Source of the DNA: Acidobacteriota bacterium
GTDB taxonomy: Bacteria; Acidobacteriota; Holophagae; Acanthopleuribacterales; Acanthopleuribacteraceae
DNA length: 64,000 nucleotides
Assembly (NCBI GenBank): GCA_020439745.1
Contig: JAGQSC010000003.1
Location: 272,301 to 336,300 of the forward strand
Direction: 5' to 3'
In this document: piece by piece, positions 9,453-20,400 of the stretch
How the letters are laid out: every line of letters starts with the position of its first letter
How positions within the stretch are numbered: position 1 is the first letter of the stretch
Notes under the pieces: generated by a model
What the model was told of the DNA's origin: nothing
Databases searched by the model: none
What the model saw: the letters and a program-made list of their open reading frames with translations, nothing else
Position numbers and translations under genes: made by a program

Positions 9453-9468
9453 AATCATTGTAAACAGA

Positions 9469-9498
9469 ATGGGATGCGATAACTCCCATCGTGGTTTT
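9469..9498 (+). terminator. Probable terminator after the two-component genes
   Basis: Inverted repeat ATGGGA/TCCCAT with a 9-base loop, followed after CGTGG by a run of five Ts. The stem is short, so the call is moderate. Confidence 0.45.
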
Positions 9499-9550
9499 TC
9501 CGTTGTAATGATCAGGAGTATCTGTACCGATACGAGGAGTGAGGTGTGAT

Positions 9551-10600
9551 ATGCGCCTGGTAACCCTGTTCTTGATCACCACGGGTGTACTGGCTCAGCC
9601 AACATTGATGAGCGAAGAGGAGTTTCTTTACCTCAACGACGACATGAAAGCGTTTCTTGCGGAACACGTGTCGTCCTATCACGCGAGCAGTCAACGCCTG
9701 CATGCCCTGGTCTTCTCGATTTTTGGCAAAGACGGTTTGGGCCTCACCTATGGCAACCAGACCACGAAGACACCCATAGAGACCTACGAAACTCGCAACG
9801 GCAACTGCATGTCTTTCACGACCATGTTCGTAGCCATGGCAAGACACGTGGGCATACGGGCCTATTTTCAGGAAGTGGAAGACTTCCCCACCTGGGATAA
9901 ACGTGGAGAGGTAGTTATCAACAACAAGCACATGAATGCTGTGGTTATGGTGGACGGCCGCGTCATGGAAGTGGATTTTCTGCCTTACCAAAACAAGCGG
10001 CGAAGATATGCTCGCAGAATCAGCGACACCAAAGCTATGGCCCACTATTACAACAACAAAGGGGCTGAAGCTTTTGCGGCGGGAGATCGAGAAACGGCGC
10101 GCGTCAATTTCGAGTTTGCCTTGAAACTGGATGGCGAATTCGCGCGGGCATGGTCCAACATGGGTGTATTGCAACGTCATGAAGGCGCACTTCAGCAGGC
10201 CGAAACCTGTTACCTCAATGCCATCGAATACAACCGCTTTGAATACACGGCCATGTCTAACCTTGCCTACCTGTACCAGGCAACAGGTCGTGAGGAATTA
10301 GCCAAAAAATACGCATCCAAAGTGGAGCGCTACCGTAATCGAAACCCCTTCTACCATTTCGACATCGCCCATGAGGCCCACCTTGCCGGTAACCTGGAAG
10401 AAGCGATTCACTCGTATAAACGCGCCATTAATCTAAGGCCCAAGGAATCGGATTTCTACCATGCCATTGCTCAGGTCTACTACGAGCTGGGCGACAGCAA
10501 ACAAGTGGAAAAGAACCTGAAACTGGCTGAACGATTTGCCCTTACCCCTGACGAGAAACTCCGTTACAGCAGCAAACTGGATTTCTTGGCGGCCAAGTGA
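9551..10600 (+). CDS. Exported transglutaminase-like / TPR protein
   Basis: The ATG at 9551 begins a short signal peptide (MRLVTLFLITTGVLA). Residues about 45-150 form a transglutaminase-like papain-fold domain with a plausible triad: Cys in RNGNCMSFTTMF, His in NKHMNAVVMV and Asp in MEVDFLPY. From about 160 to the end are four or more TPR motifs (AHYYNNKGAEAFAAGD, ARAWSNMGVLQRHEGAL, FEYTAMSNLAYLYQATG, DFYHAIAQVYYELGD). The family is known but its substrates are mostly unknown; a periplasmic peptidase or amidotransferase-like role presented on a TPR scaffold is inferred. It is monocistronic as far as can be seen. Confidence 0.8.
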   Translation: MRLVTLFLITTGVLAQPTLMSEEEFLYLNDDMKAFLAEHVSSYHASSQRLHALVFSIFGKDGLGLTYGNQTTKTPIETYETRNGNCMSFTTMFVAMARHVGIRAYFQEVEDFPTWDKRGEVVINNKHMNAVVMVDGRVMEVDFLPYQNKRRRYARRISDTKAMAHYYNNKGAEAFAAGDRETARVNFEFALKLDGEFARAWSNMGVLQRHEGALQQAETCYLNAIEYNRFEYTAMSNLAYLYQATGREELAKKYASKVERYRNRNPFYHFDIAHEAHLAGNLEEAIHSYKRAINLRPKESDFYHAIAQVYYELGDSKQVEKNLKLAERFALTPDEKLRYSSKLDFLAAK

Positions 10601-10613
10601 TGCGTACCTAAAA

Positions 10614-11711
10614 TTAATCCCCATTCCGGTGATGCGTGGCCTGCTTTTGAATCGCAGCGTTGCATTCGTTAAATGCGGAAACGAAATTAAGTACGTCTAT
10701 TTCCTGGTTGCCTACACTGCATCGGCTTCGCCAAAGTAAAAAGAGCCCCCAACACTCTTGCTCCGTAAAAATAATTTCACCATCAGCAGCCGCCAGCCTG
10801 GCGGGGCGAACCAGCGTTTCACAATTCACCTGTTGTTTGTTGAATCCAAATGTTTGCACCGTAAATGCAAGATCGGCCAATCCGACGCCAACTACATCGA
10901 GAGGCTCTTCAACGATCAAGGACTCTGTCAGGCTCAAGGCGATGACCATGCCGTTACCCAGGTTAGAGATTCCAACACCTTCAACGATCCGTGCTGGGTG
11001 CGGTGACTCCTTCATCGCGTAAACATCTCCTCCTGGGTCATCCATAAACTGCCACGCGGTGCCCTGCCACCGGTACAGCCCCAAGAAGTTGCTGCCATAG
11101 GCGGTCAAGCCGGCACCTTCCAAGCTGCTACCCAAGACTGTCGCGGCCGTGAACTCCATAGACTGACCTGTAGGGTGATCGTAAATGGGCGTTTGTGTCA
11201 GTCCATCATCCACTTGGTAGATGTCGCCCAAGACACCGATCACGGCGATCTGACCGCTGGGCATTTCCTGCAGCTCAAGCACGGACCCAGTCTCTGCCAC
11301 AAGTCCCAAGCAACCCATCCCAGACCGATCACAACGACCGATGATCGGAAACTGACTGTTCGGTATGCCATACCAAATTCGCGTCGACGTCAACAAGATA
11401 GGGGTGTAGGGCGTGCCAGGAAGATCCCGTACCACTGTCCAATTGAGTCCATCCCAGCGCAGAATGACGCCATCGCCCGATGCCACTGCATCATTTGGCG
11501 CTAGTCCATGGACATCATACAGATCGTTGGCAGTGGGACTGAGCACGGGATTCCAGTTGGTACCGTCGAAGTGTAGGATGGTGCCTCCTGTACCCACAAT
11601 CACACCAAAATCACCGGACTCATCCATCCAAATGCCCGTGTAATCTTCAACGCCCGCGTACGCCAAAGCATTGAACGACAGTCCCCAAATCACAAACACC
11701 GATTTCACCAT
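10614..11711 (-). CDS. Exported WD/propeller-like repeat protein
   Basis: The start at 11711 (MVKSVFVIWGLSFNALAYA) gives a good signal peptide and follows a GGGAGAGAG ribosome-binding site; the frame extends further upstream but without those signals. The 365-residue mature region repeats short blades such as GGTILHFDGTNWNPV, GDGVILRWDGLNWTVV and LGLYRWQGTAWQFMDD, the D-G-x-x-W pattern of secreted propeller-like repeats. Several Cys pairs near the C-terminus suggest disulfides. Function is unknown. It is divergent from the winged-helix/TPR gene and converges on the transglutaminase/TPR gene. Confidence 0.65.
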   Translation of the reverse strand: MVKSVFVIWGLSFNALAYAGVEDYTGIWMDESGDFGVIVGTGGTILHFDGTNWNPVLSPTANDLYDVHGLAPNDAVASGDGVILRWDGLNWTVVRDLPGTPYTPILLTSTRIWYGIPNSQFPIIGRCDRSGMGCLGLVAETGSVLELQEMPSGQIAVIGVLGDIYQVDDGLTQTPIYDHPTGQSMEFTAATVLGSSLEGAGLTAYGSNFLGLYRWQGTAWQFMDDPGGDVYAMKESPHPARIVEGVGISNLGNGMVIALSLTESLIVEEPLDVVGVGLADLAFTVQTFGFNKQQVNCETLVRPARLAAADGEIIFTEQECWGLFLLWRSRCSVGNQEIDVLNFVSAFNECNAAIQKQATHHRNGD

Positions 11712-12023
11712 GGCTCTCTCCCATAATTTCCAGTGGTTATTCGAATCTGAATTCAGCATGGGGTCTCCAAAAGAAATAGGCTGCTGACTCCTTCTGACCT
11801 TTTTTGTCCAACACACAAATGTTTGCAAAAAAAAGCGTTACACCACCGAGCTTCCTACTGACTGGCGACAAAATCAGCTCACTTTTGGGGTTGGATGTCG
11901 CCTTAGCAGACTGGAACCAACACCACTTAACCGGGCAGTAGCCTCACTTGCCGCTTTGGTTCAGCTCGGTTAAAGTGAATCTTCGTGCCAATGTAGCTCC
12001 AGGTAAGGTCGCACTGCACCCTA
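11712..12023. other. Divergent intergenic region with long inverted repeat
   Basis: No gene is seen. It carries an A8 run at 11826-11833 and an inverted repeat: CACTTAACCG at 11924-11933 and CGGTTAAAGTG at 11967-11977 (one extra A), about 50 bases before the winged-helix gene. This could be an operator for that regulator or an mRNA stem. Confidence 0.4.
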
Positions 12024-14894
12024 ATGACAGTTTTTCAATTCCATGACTTCCAATTTGATGACCAAATCAACCAGCTCAAGCGGGGCGATCAGGAGATCAA
12101 ACTTCAACCGAAAGTCGCACAATTGCTCGCCCATTTCCTGAACAATCAGGGAGACATTCTCAGCAAGGATGATGTGCTCCGCGCGGTTTGGTCTGAGACC
12201 GCAGTCACCGATCACGTGCTTTTCCAGAGCCTCAAAAAGCTGAGAGCGATCCTCAAACAGGACAAGGATGATCTGTTCATCAAGACCTATCCAGGCCAAG
12301 GTTACCAATGGGTATGTGTCACAAACGAACAGGTGCCACCAACACGGAGGCCTATGCTTTCAATCGTCTTCGTGGCCGCAATCGTGCTCACGCTTGGCCT
12401 CCTATTCATCTTCACAAAAAACGAGTCCGGTCCGCGATCAGCCATAGCTGTGTCTGATTTCAGAGCGCTAAACACAGACATTGCCCACGACTGGTACGGG
12501 ACAGCGATCGCCGAGATCCTAAGAGCGGATCTTACGTCGCGACCCGCCCTCCGACTTATCTCCGGTGAGTCCACTGCTAGGGCCACGCGTGAACTCAAAC
12601 TCAGCGACTCCGATTCTCATGCACCGGAGACCATGAACGCCATACGCCGGTACTTGGGCACAGACTACTGGGTTGACGGGTCTTATCTCCTGGAAGGTGA
12701 TCAGTTGCACCTGAACCTCGTCTTCCAGGAAACAGAGCACGGTTCCGTGGTATTCACCCTATCGCAAACAGGTCAAGCGAACGACATGTTGACGCTTGTG
12801 CGTGACATTGCCAACACCGTCGCGCAAAAAATAGGGAAAGCCGAATTGCCTGATTCCAAACCCGTTTTGGTAACCGAGTTGCTTGGAGCCAACCCAGAAG
12901 CGGCCAAATCGTACATGCTGGGTTTGCGCAGCTTAAGGACCCAATCATTTGGGGAGGCGGTATCCCACTTGGAAGCAGCCTTGGCGGCGGACCCGGATTC
13001 ACCCCTTATTCTCTCTCGATTGGCACAAGCGTGGTCGTGCCTCGGCTACATCGGCAAGGCACAAATGTACGCTGAGCAAGCTCAGATTCATCAGGAACAG
13101 CTAACCCCAACTGAGAGACTCATGGTTCAAGCCACGCTGGACAAGACCCACCATCGGTGGTTGGCAGCCGCCAACAGCTACCAAGCCCTTTTCACTTTGT
13201 TTCCAGACGAGCCCGATTATGGTCTGATGCTTGCCGATGCCCTGATCGAAGGTGGAGACCCGGCACGCGCTACCGAAGTGTTGGATCTTCTTTCTTCAAG
13301 CAAGAAGTTTCCGATCGAACCTCGAATCACGTTACTGCGGGCAAAGATCGCCCAACTACAAGCGATCTCCGAACAACTGGTTCGGTATGCCGAAGACGCT
13401 GTTGAAAAAGCACATCAGCAAGGCAGCTTGAGTGTTGAGGCGGAATCATGGCTCTTGGTCTCAGAAGGAAAAAGAAAGCTAGGCCACCTTGAAGATTCCT
13501 TTTCTGCAGCCGACAAAGCAATGGGCCTTTTCCAGGAACTCGACGATCGAAATGGGGTCGCGGAAGCCCTGATACAATTAGGCAACACACATATGCAAAA
13601 GGGCGCTTTGGATCGGGCTGAATCCAACTATCTGAAGGCTTTTCACCTCAAATCAGCCATCAGCCAACAACTGGGACTGGGCTCTGCACTCAATAACCTC
13701 GGCGCCATCGCCTATCGCCGAAACCGCAAGGATCAGGCACATCAATACTTCAGCCAAGCCAAACAAGCGTTCGATACAGTGGGCGATATTAAGCGGGCCG
13801 CTAACACGCTCATTAATATGGGTATTATCCAAGTCTCATTCGGCAACTTTGACACAGCCTTTGAACATTATCAAAATGCCGATGTCCTGTACCGCAGCAT
13901 TGGCAATATCGATGGTCAATATCGGGTTGTCCATAGTCTGGCGACACTGTTTCACCGAAAGGGAGATCCACAATCGGCGCTTAGCCAATTGAAGCGAGCC
14001 GTTGCCATCGTGCGAGAGAACCAGCTTAACGCCGAGTTGCCCCGTGCATTGATGAACTACGGCATGACCCAACGTCAATTAGTGGATATTGCGGGCGCAC
14101 AGAACAGTCTGCGAGAAGCTGTAGACATCGCGGTTTCACAAGACCAGACAGGCATGGCTGGCCAGACTCAATTCAAGTTGGGATCACTTTTTCTGCAGAT
14201 GGGTGACTTAGAGCAGGCCAAAAAACTCTTCACCAAGGCCGCGGCTGCCTATCGAGAGATCGATGAGCCTGGGAACGCCAGAAAATGCCAGGTGGCAGGC
14301 TATTTGGCCAGTTGGGAGTCTGGCGACTTTCAGTACTCAGAATGGGAGGCATTCGTTCAAGAAATTGATCATAATCAGGATCCCGATGTTTTGTTGATGA
14401 TGGCGCGTGTTGAACAAGAAGAAGGTCGTTCCGAGGCCGCGGTCGCCCTCATGCGGGCCGCCCTGGAACGTGTTCTGACCACAGGGGATGTTCATCAGGA
14501 GATCGTGGTACGCAGACAGTTGGTGGAAGCACTGATCAGTGCCAACAACATCCCATCAGCGGCCCAAGAATTTGAAACGGCTTCAAGGGTCCTTGAAGAG
14601 GCGAACTTTCCCTTTGAAGAACTCCTGTACCAGATCACGAAGGCCAGGCTGCAACAACGCCAACAGCGCTACATCCCCAACAACTTGGATTCACTTTGCC
14701 GTCAGCTCGAAGCAAAGGGGTTGTTCCTGATCGAGTTGGAGGCTCAGATATTAAGAGCGAGGATAGCCCGAGACCAGAACAAATTTGAATTGTGTGAATC
14801 TGCCAGTACCCGTGCGGCGGCGCTCTGTCGCGAACATCACGTGATGCGTCAAAGCGACCACATTACGGCATGCGAAGTGCACTTGCAGCAATAA
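12024..14894 (+). CDS. Winged-helix DNA-binding / transmembrane / TPR regulator (CadC-like)
   Basis: Residues about 1-100 are an OmpR/CadC-type winged helix (LSKDDVLRAVW, VTDHVLFQSLKKLRAIL, IKTYPGQGYQWV). One membrane helix follows at about 111-130 (LSIVFVAAIVLTLGLLFIF). The remaining 820 residues begin with a TolB-like N-terminal segment (AVSDFRALNTDIAHDWYGTAIAEILRADL) and continue as a long series of TPRs, including the NMGIIQVSFGNFDTAFEHY and NYGMTQRQ type. The topology is ToxR-like: cytoplasmic DNA-binding domain, periplasmic sensor. This architecture is common in Acidobacteriota-type genomes. Target genes are unknown; the divergent secreted protein and the inverted repeat upstream are candidates. 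Length 956 residues. Confidence 0.88.
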   Translation: MTVFQFHDFQFDDQINQLKRGDQEIKLQPKVAQLLAHFLNNQGDILSKDDVLRAVWSETAVTDHVLFQSLKKLRAILKQDKDDLFIKTYPGQGYQWVCVTNEQVPPTRRPMLSIVFVAAIVLTLGLLFIFTKNESGPRSAIAVSDFRALNTDIAHDWYGTAIAEILRADLTSRPALRLISGESTARATRELKLSDSDSHAPETMNAIRRYLGTDYWVDGSYLLEGDQLHLNLVFQETEHGSVVFTLSQTGQANDMLTLVRDIANTVAQKIGKAELPDSKPVLVTELLGANPEAAKSYMLGLRSLRTQSFGEAVSHLEAALAADPDSPLILSRLAQAWSCLGYIGKAQMYAEQAQIHQEQLTPTERLMVQATLDKTHHRWLAAANSYQALFTLFPDEPDYGLMLADALIEGGDPARATEVLDLLSSSKKFPIEPRITLLRAKIAQLQAISEQLVRYAEDAVEKAHQQGSLSVEAESWLLVSEGKRKLGHLEDSFSAADKAMGLFQELDDRNGVAEALIQLGNTHMQKGALDRAESNYLKAFHLKSAISQQLGLGSALNNLGAIAYRRNRKDQAHQYFSQAKQAFDTVGDIKRAANTLINMGIIQVSFGNFDTAFEHYQNADVLYRSIGNIDGQYRVVHSLATLFHRKGDPQSALSQLKRAVAIVRENQLNAELPRALMNYGMTQRQLVDIAGAQNSLREAVDIAVSQDQTGMAGQTQFKLGSLFLQMGDLEQAKKLFTKAAAAYREIDEPGNARKCQVAGYLASWESGDFQYSEWEAFVQEIDHNQDPDVLLMMARVEQEEGRSEAAVALMRAALERVLTTGDVHQEIVVRRQLVEALISANNIPSAAQEFETASRVLEEANFPFEELLYQITKARLQQRQQRYIPNNLDSLCRQLEAKGLFLIELEAQILRARIARDQNKFELCESASTRAAALCREHHVMRQSDHITACEVHLQQ

Positions 14895-15092
14895 GCTTCT
14901 GTCCGGTGCTGATCCGCAAAGACAAGAATGAAGCGCGCTTGTATTTTGCAGGCTTGGAAATGCTGGAACATGTTCACCGCTTCTCGTTGACCAAGTAGCC
15001 TTCGAAATGTCCAACCCTCGATTCGTGATCGAGATCACCCAACCTTATGGATCCGTTAACTGTCGGCATGATGTAACAGCAAAGGAGTAACC

Positions 15093-17345
15093 ATGCCATC
15101 CATCATCACAATCGCCTTTTGTTGCCAACTGGCTGCGCAATCAGACCCCACGACGTTTTGGTTGCCACACATTGCCACATCCTCAGAATGGGAGACATTC
15201 CTGATCATCGACAATCTAGGTGACAGCGAAGCATCGGCATTCATTGACCTCTATGGGCCGGCTCCCAGCCAGCTTGAACGGACCGTTGCCCCACACAGCC
15301 AGATCGCCGAACCTCTTGTTGGGGCTGAATGCGGCCAAGCACGCACCGTCTCAGATTCTTTGGTTTTTCGACTCACTTATCGCAGCGTATCTGAAGGAGG
15401 GCTGGCAGAATTTACGCTCAAGTCGCACGCGTCGTCGATCGCGCATTTCCTGTTCTCAGACCAAGTTGCCCGTGAATGGTCAGGAATCGCCATCATGAAC
15501 ACCCATGTCTTGGACGCAGATGTTCTGTTAATCGCGCGAAACCGGGTAGGTGCTGTTCTCGCATTTACTACCCGCACACTCCCAGCCCTATCTCGTGATG
15601 TGCTCAATCTGGCGCAAGCCTTTCCGCAAACTGATACCCAACTCATCACCCGAATCGAAGCACAAAGCACAGTGCCGTTGAGCGGGATCGCACTTTCGGG
15701 CCTAAGCGGGAATCGAATCCTGCTTTTCACACCGGCTACAGATATTTTGGAAGGTGACAGCTACGCCCTTCCCCACTTCGCAACCGACAGTTCTACTTGG
15801 AAAACCACGTTCACGGTTGACAACACCACGTCCCAGACCGCGGCTATTGATCTCTTGTTGTTTGGCGATACAGCCACATCACACAGTTTCGAGATTCCCG
15901 CGGAATCTCAATGGGACATCGATCCCTTTGAATTCAACCCAGACAGCATAGCTGGCACGGTATTCACAGAACACGATGGACTTGTATTCAGACTGCGATA
16001 CGTGAATCATCAACAAGGGGGGGCGGCCGAATTCTTACTGCAAGCCAACTCGTCGTTGCAGACCGCATTATGTCTACCCAACTACGCTTCAGACGACCTC
16101 AATTGGCACGGTGTGGCGCTTTACAATCCGCAGAGCCTTACAGCCCATGTGACCACTCAAGAGTTTCATCAAGGGCAGCTGGTTTCCCAATCCGAATTGC
16201 AGATACCGCCATTCGAACGTACCGTTGGTGACCTATCCACGCTGTTTGGACAAGCTGACATTGAACACATACTGCTGTATTCCGATCAGCCTCTGACAGG
16301 CATTAATTTGTCCGGAAACAACCTGGAGCAGCTGCTATTTGCCAACTCGATTGCCAATACACCACGCGACCACGGCACAGAAGTCGACGGCATCTACTTC
16401 CCGGGTGACACCCAGGCCTGGCAACGGCGTGAACCCAGCGATCTGGGTTGGGATGTCGACCTGCTCAATCAGGCTCTTGAGCTGGCCGGTACCAACCGTT
16501 CTTCGGCTGTCACCATTTCACAGCATGGCTACCTGCTGGCTGAACGCACCTGGGCCCCCAACGGCACCAACCGGTCTGGCCAATCCAGCATTGGGTTGCC
16601 CATGGAGGATGTTGCCTCCGTGCAAAAAAGCATCTGCTCACTACTGGCGACCATCGCTCGAGACCGCGGTTTGCTAGACATCGAAAAGCCCGTTCAAGCC
16701 TATCTGGGGTCAGGCTGGTCTCAGTCGCCGTCTTCAGAGCCAGACATCCTGGTTCGTCACGTTCTTTCCATGACCTCTGGACTCAATGAATCCTTTGGAT
16801 TTCGCAGCCCTCCGGGAACCCGTTGGCAATACAACACGCCAGTGTACTCGATCATGCACGACATTTTGGAGGCAGCAACCGGACTCACCCTGGAACATCT
16901 CACCCGGGAATGGCTGACCCAACCATTGCACATGCACGAAACCTACTGGAATGCCCGAGCAGAAGGCAGTTCCAACGATACCGGTCTAGTGACACATGTT
17001 CGCGACATGACACGTGTGGGCATTTGCATGCTTGCCAGAGGTGCATGGCGCGGTCAGGAGCTCATCCAAAACAAGCAACTATTGGCTGAGTCCGTCTCTC
17101 CCTCACAAGACTTAAATCTTGAGTATGGTTATCTCTGGTGGTTGAACCAAACAGGCACGCTTATCACGACCGCACCACGCGATCTGATCGCGGCCCAAGG
17201 CGCCAATGGCCGACGGATCTATATCGTGCCCAGCATGGGATTGGTCATTGCCAGAACGGGATCGAACCCAAGCAATAACTTCTACCGAAACTTCTGGGAC
17301 ATGATCATGCAAGCGGCACCCGAATCTCAGAAAAGTTCGCACTGA
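15093..17345 (+). CDS. Exported repeat protein with C-terminal serine hydrolase (beta-lactamase family) domain
   Basis: A short signal-like N-terminus (MPSIITIAFCCQLAAQ) follows an AAGGAG site. Residues about 20-415 consist of about four copies of a roughly 100-residue beta-rich module beginning LPHIATSSEWETF, ALPHFATDSSTWKTTF or LPNYASDDLNWHG. Residues about 425-750 are a class C beta-lactamase/penicillin-binding-protein-like serine hydrolase: nucleophile motif S509-V-Q-K512 and the second motif around Y580-N581 (WQYNTPVY). The end has GANGRRIYIVP in the usual third-motif position. The esterase or peptidase substrate is unknown. The next gene carries related repeats, so the two probably act together at the cell surface. 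Confidence 0.82.
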   Translation: MPSIITIAFCCQLAAQSDPTTFWLPHIATSSEWETFLIIDNLGDSEASAFIDLYGPAPSQLERTVAPHSQIAEPLVGAECGQARTVSDSLVFRLTYRSVSEGGLAEFTLKSHASSIAHFLFSDQVAREWSGIAIMNTHVLDADVLLIARNRVGAVLAFTTRTLPALSRDVLNLAQAFPQTDTQLITRIEAQSTVPLSGIALSGLSGNRILLFTPATDILEGDSYALPHFATDSSTWKTTFTVDNTTSQTAAIDLLLFGDTATSHSFEIPAESQWDIDPFEFNPDSIAGTVFTEHDGLVFRLRYVNHQQGGAAEFLLQANSSLQTALCLPNYASDDLNWHGVALYNPQSLTAHVTTQEFHQGQLVSQSELQIPPFERTVGDLSTLFGQADIEHILLYSDQPLTGINLSGNNLEQLLFANSIANTPRDHGTEVDGIYFPGDTQAWQRREPSDLGWDVDLLNQALELAGTNRSSAVTISQHGYLLAERTWAPNGTNRSGQSSIGLPMEDVASVQKSICSLLATIARDRGLLDIEKPVQAYLGSGWSQSPSSEPDILVRHVLSMTSGLNESFGFRSPPGTRWQYNTPVYSIMHDILEAATGLTLEHLTREWLTQPLHMHETYWNARAEGSSNDTGLVTHVRDMTRVGICMLARGAWRGQELIQNKQLLAESVSPSQDLNLEYGYLWWLNQTGTLITTAPRDLIAAQGANGRRIYIVPSMGLVIARTGSNPSNNFYRNFWDMIMQAAPESQKSSH

Positions 17346-17438
17346 TCAAGTGCCAACGTGACTAAAGCCACACTTCGCAAGCTTGTGCTTGCATGAACGT
17401 CCGCAGGCACACATGTTGACCTTAGAAGGAGTCCATCC

Positions 17439-20400
17439 ATGCATTTGTTGGCCATATGTTTGTGCCTGATTTTTCCGGCTGTCACGGTCCTGGCACAGCC
17501 CAATAATCCTCCGGAGACCACCATTGTCGATCCGGATTCTGGAGAGGTGTTTGATATGGGCCGCAGCGCCAGGATGAGAGCAGAAGGTTACGACCCGGAC
17601 GGCGATGCCATCTCGTTTTACTGGAATATCACGTTCCCTGATGGCACCCTATTTGACGCTCAAGGTGAAGAGTTCCAGTTGACACTGGATCAGGTGGGCA
17701 CCTACATCGCCATTTGTACCGCCAAGGATGAACATGGCCTCTTCGATCCGTCTCCAGCGGCGGTCTCCTTCGAAGTACAAAGCGATCGCAATCCCGTACC
17801 TCCTGAAACAACCATTACTCGTCCTGAAGGCGACGTCGAAATATTTTCCGGCGATGTCGTGGAGTTCCGCGCTGAAGGCGAGGACGCAAATGGCGACAGA
17901 ACCGATATTCTTTGGGAAGCCAATTCCAGAGCAGGTACTGGATCGCGTTCCGCGTCCGGCGAACGGATCGTGTTTGACTTTAGCGAGCCGGGCATTTATG
18001 ACGTCACCGCGACTGCCATAGACAGTACGGGCCAGGAAGATCCCACACCAGATGGTCGCGTGGTAACCGTGGTTGCACGCGACATGATCGACACAGTGAT
18101 TACCACGCCTCCCGACGGGGCAACCGTCTTGGTGGGACAACCCGTGGTTTTTCAGGCCGACAGCAATCTTTCAGATGCCACATTCCACTGGGAGTTGGTG
18201 CAATCTGGTGCCAATCCCAACCCCGACGAGTTTGAGGGAGATACCGTTAGTTTTGTGTTTGATGCACCCGGAGTGTATGAGGTGATCTGTGCGGCTAGAA
18301 CAGACTCACAACGCGATGACACACCCGCTCAGGTTACTGTAAATGCCGTCAATCTGGGCGCACTTATCTCCTCGCCCACGCCGCGCCAAGTGGAGCAATC
18401 GGTAGGCGAGACCATCCTATTTCAGGCCGAAGTCTTCAGTCCGACACCCCCGACGTACGCATGGTTCATCGAAGGTAAACCAGGCATTTTGAGTACGGAA
18501 CTTTCGCTAACTCTGCCACTGGAAGTTGCAGAGACGTTTACGGTAATCTTTGAGGCACAGGCAGGCGGCCTGTCAGCTCGCGATTATCGAGTGGTTCGCG
18601 CACGCGACAATGACCGATTTGGCATTGAGATCATTAAGCCGGAACCCCACGAAACCTTGGCTGTGGGTGAGTTGTTGACGCTAGAAGCGAACTTGGTGGG
18701 CACCACCGTCAGTACCGTTAAAACCACTTGGACGTTTAATGGCCGCACCTATCAAGGGCTGCAGATACCCAACCTGACGATTCAAGAACCGGGCGATTAC
18801 CTGGCCGTTGTCACTGGAGAGAATCGCCAGACCGGATTCGTGGCCGAAGACACACTGCTCGTCAAAGTATTGGACCCGGAAACCGATTTGGTCGCAGAGA
18901 TCTTGCGACCACTGACCAACTTGACCCTGGTACCGGGAGACATCCTGAATGCCGAGGCGCAAATTCGCAATGCCCGAAAGAATATCCAAACCCACGGAGC
19001 TTGGATCCTGATTGACTTGGCTACTGAGGAAATCATTGCCAGCGCGGCCCGCTTGAACTTGGGAAATTATCAGGTGCCCATGGTTGAAGGCGATTATCTG
19101 ATGCGATTTATCGCGCGGGATGACGCCGGCCGGGAAGCCTCCGACGAGCGACGTATCCGCGTCCGCGAAACACGGGTCGAGGATTTCGGCAACAACAACA
19201 GTTTCGCGAATGCGGCGTTGATCGAGGCCGGCCGATTTCGAAACATCAATCTCAATCGCGAGCATTTCTTCAAACTGGATGCCAGCCGATTGCGACAACG
19301 CATGGAAGTCACCCTTGATACCAATGGCCCGGTCACCATGGATGTATATCTGCAAATTGCCTCTGGATTCGATCTGCTGCGCAGTGTGACACTCAATGGC
19401 AAGAAATCATTTCAACTGGTAGGTCTAGGCGTCGGAAGCTATATTTTGCGCATCCGTCCGCTGGAAACCAAACGGGATTTGGACTTTGGCCTGGGTGTCA
19501 GTGTGCTATTGCCCAGTCTGTTCTTTCCCGAAATTGCTGAGAACACCCAATTCGGTTCGGAGATAGGACTCATAAATCCCAGCCTTCTGGCCATTGATTG
19601 CCAGCTCATTGCCCTAAATGCAGCGGGTAACATCATTGCCCAGACGACTCGAACCCTAGGCCCGAAATCTCGGATTCATGCCCCTCTTGACCAGTGGTTC
19701 CCAGAGTCAGCCGGCATCGATTGGGTCCGCGTGGATGCCAGTGGGCGCTTGGTAGGCTACACGCTCGTCAAGAGTCATGATGGCGAAGAGTCCTACGCCA
19801 TCCACGCCAATGAACATCTCAGTCGCGAACTTCAAGTACCGCACATGGCCCAGAACACCGAACAATGGTATTCGCGCGCCAGTATCATCAACGGATCAGC
19901 CGACGCGTCTCAAGTCACCCTGGAATCCGACACGTTTAGTCAACCACTGGATTTGTCTCCTAGCTTCAGTCGACAAACCATTGAGTTTGACGGCATGGGG
20001 GAATGGGGACGCTTGCTTGAGGACAACAACCAACTCCGCATCGCTGCGGCCGAGGTCTTTGGGAAACTGGACGGAAATCGACAGGTTGCGGGACTCGTGC
20101 TTCCCGAGACCGACCGCGAAAATCCCAACTTCTTTTACGTGAGCAAGAACATCTACTTCACCCACATCGCGCGGGATACCAACCAGTTCTGGACCGGTCT
20201 GGCTTTTGTCAACCTATCGGACACAACACAAACCGCGAGGCTCGTGATGTATGGCGATGGCGGCACATTCCTAGGTCAGCTGGACATGATGTTGTCAGGT
20301 CATGAAAAGAAGGTGAGTTTGGCTGAATCGATGATTGGAGCTGTCGTGGATCCATCTCAAGTGGCTTGGGTGGCACTCCAAGCAGATCAGGACGTAGTCG

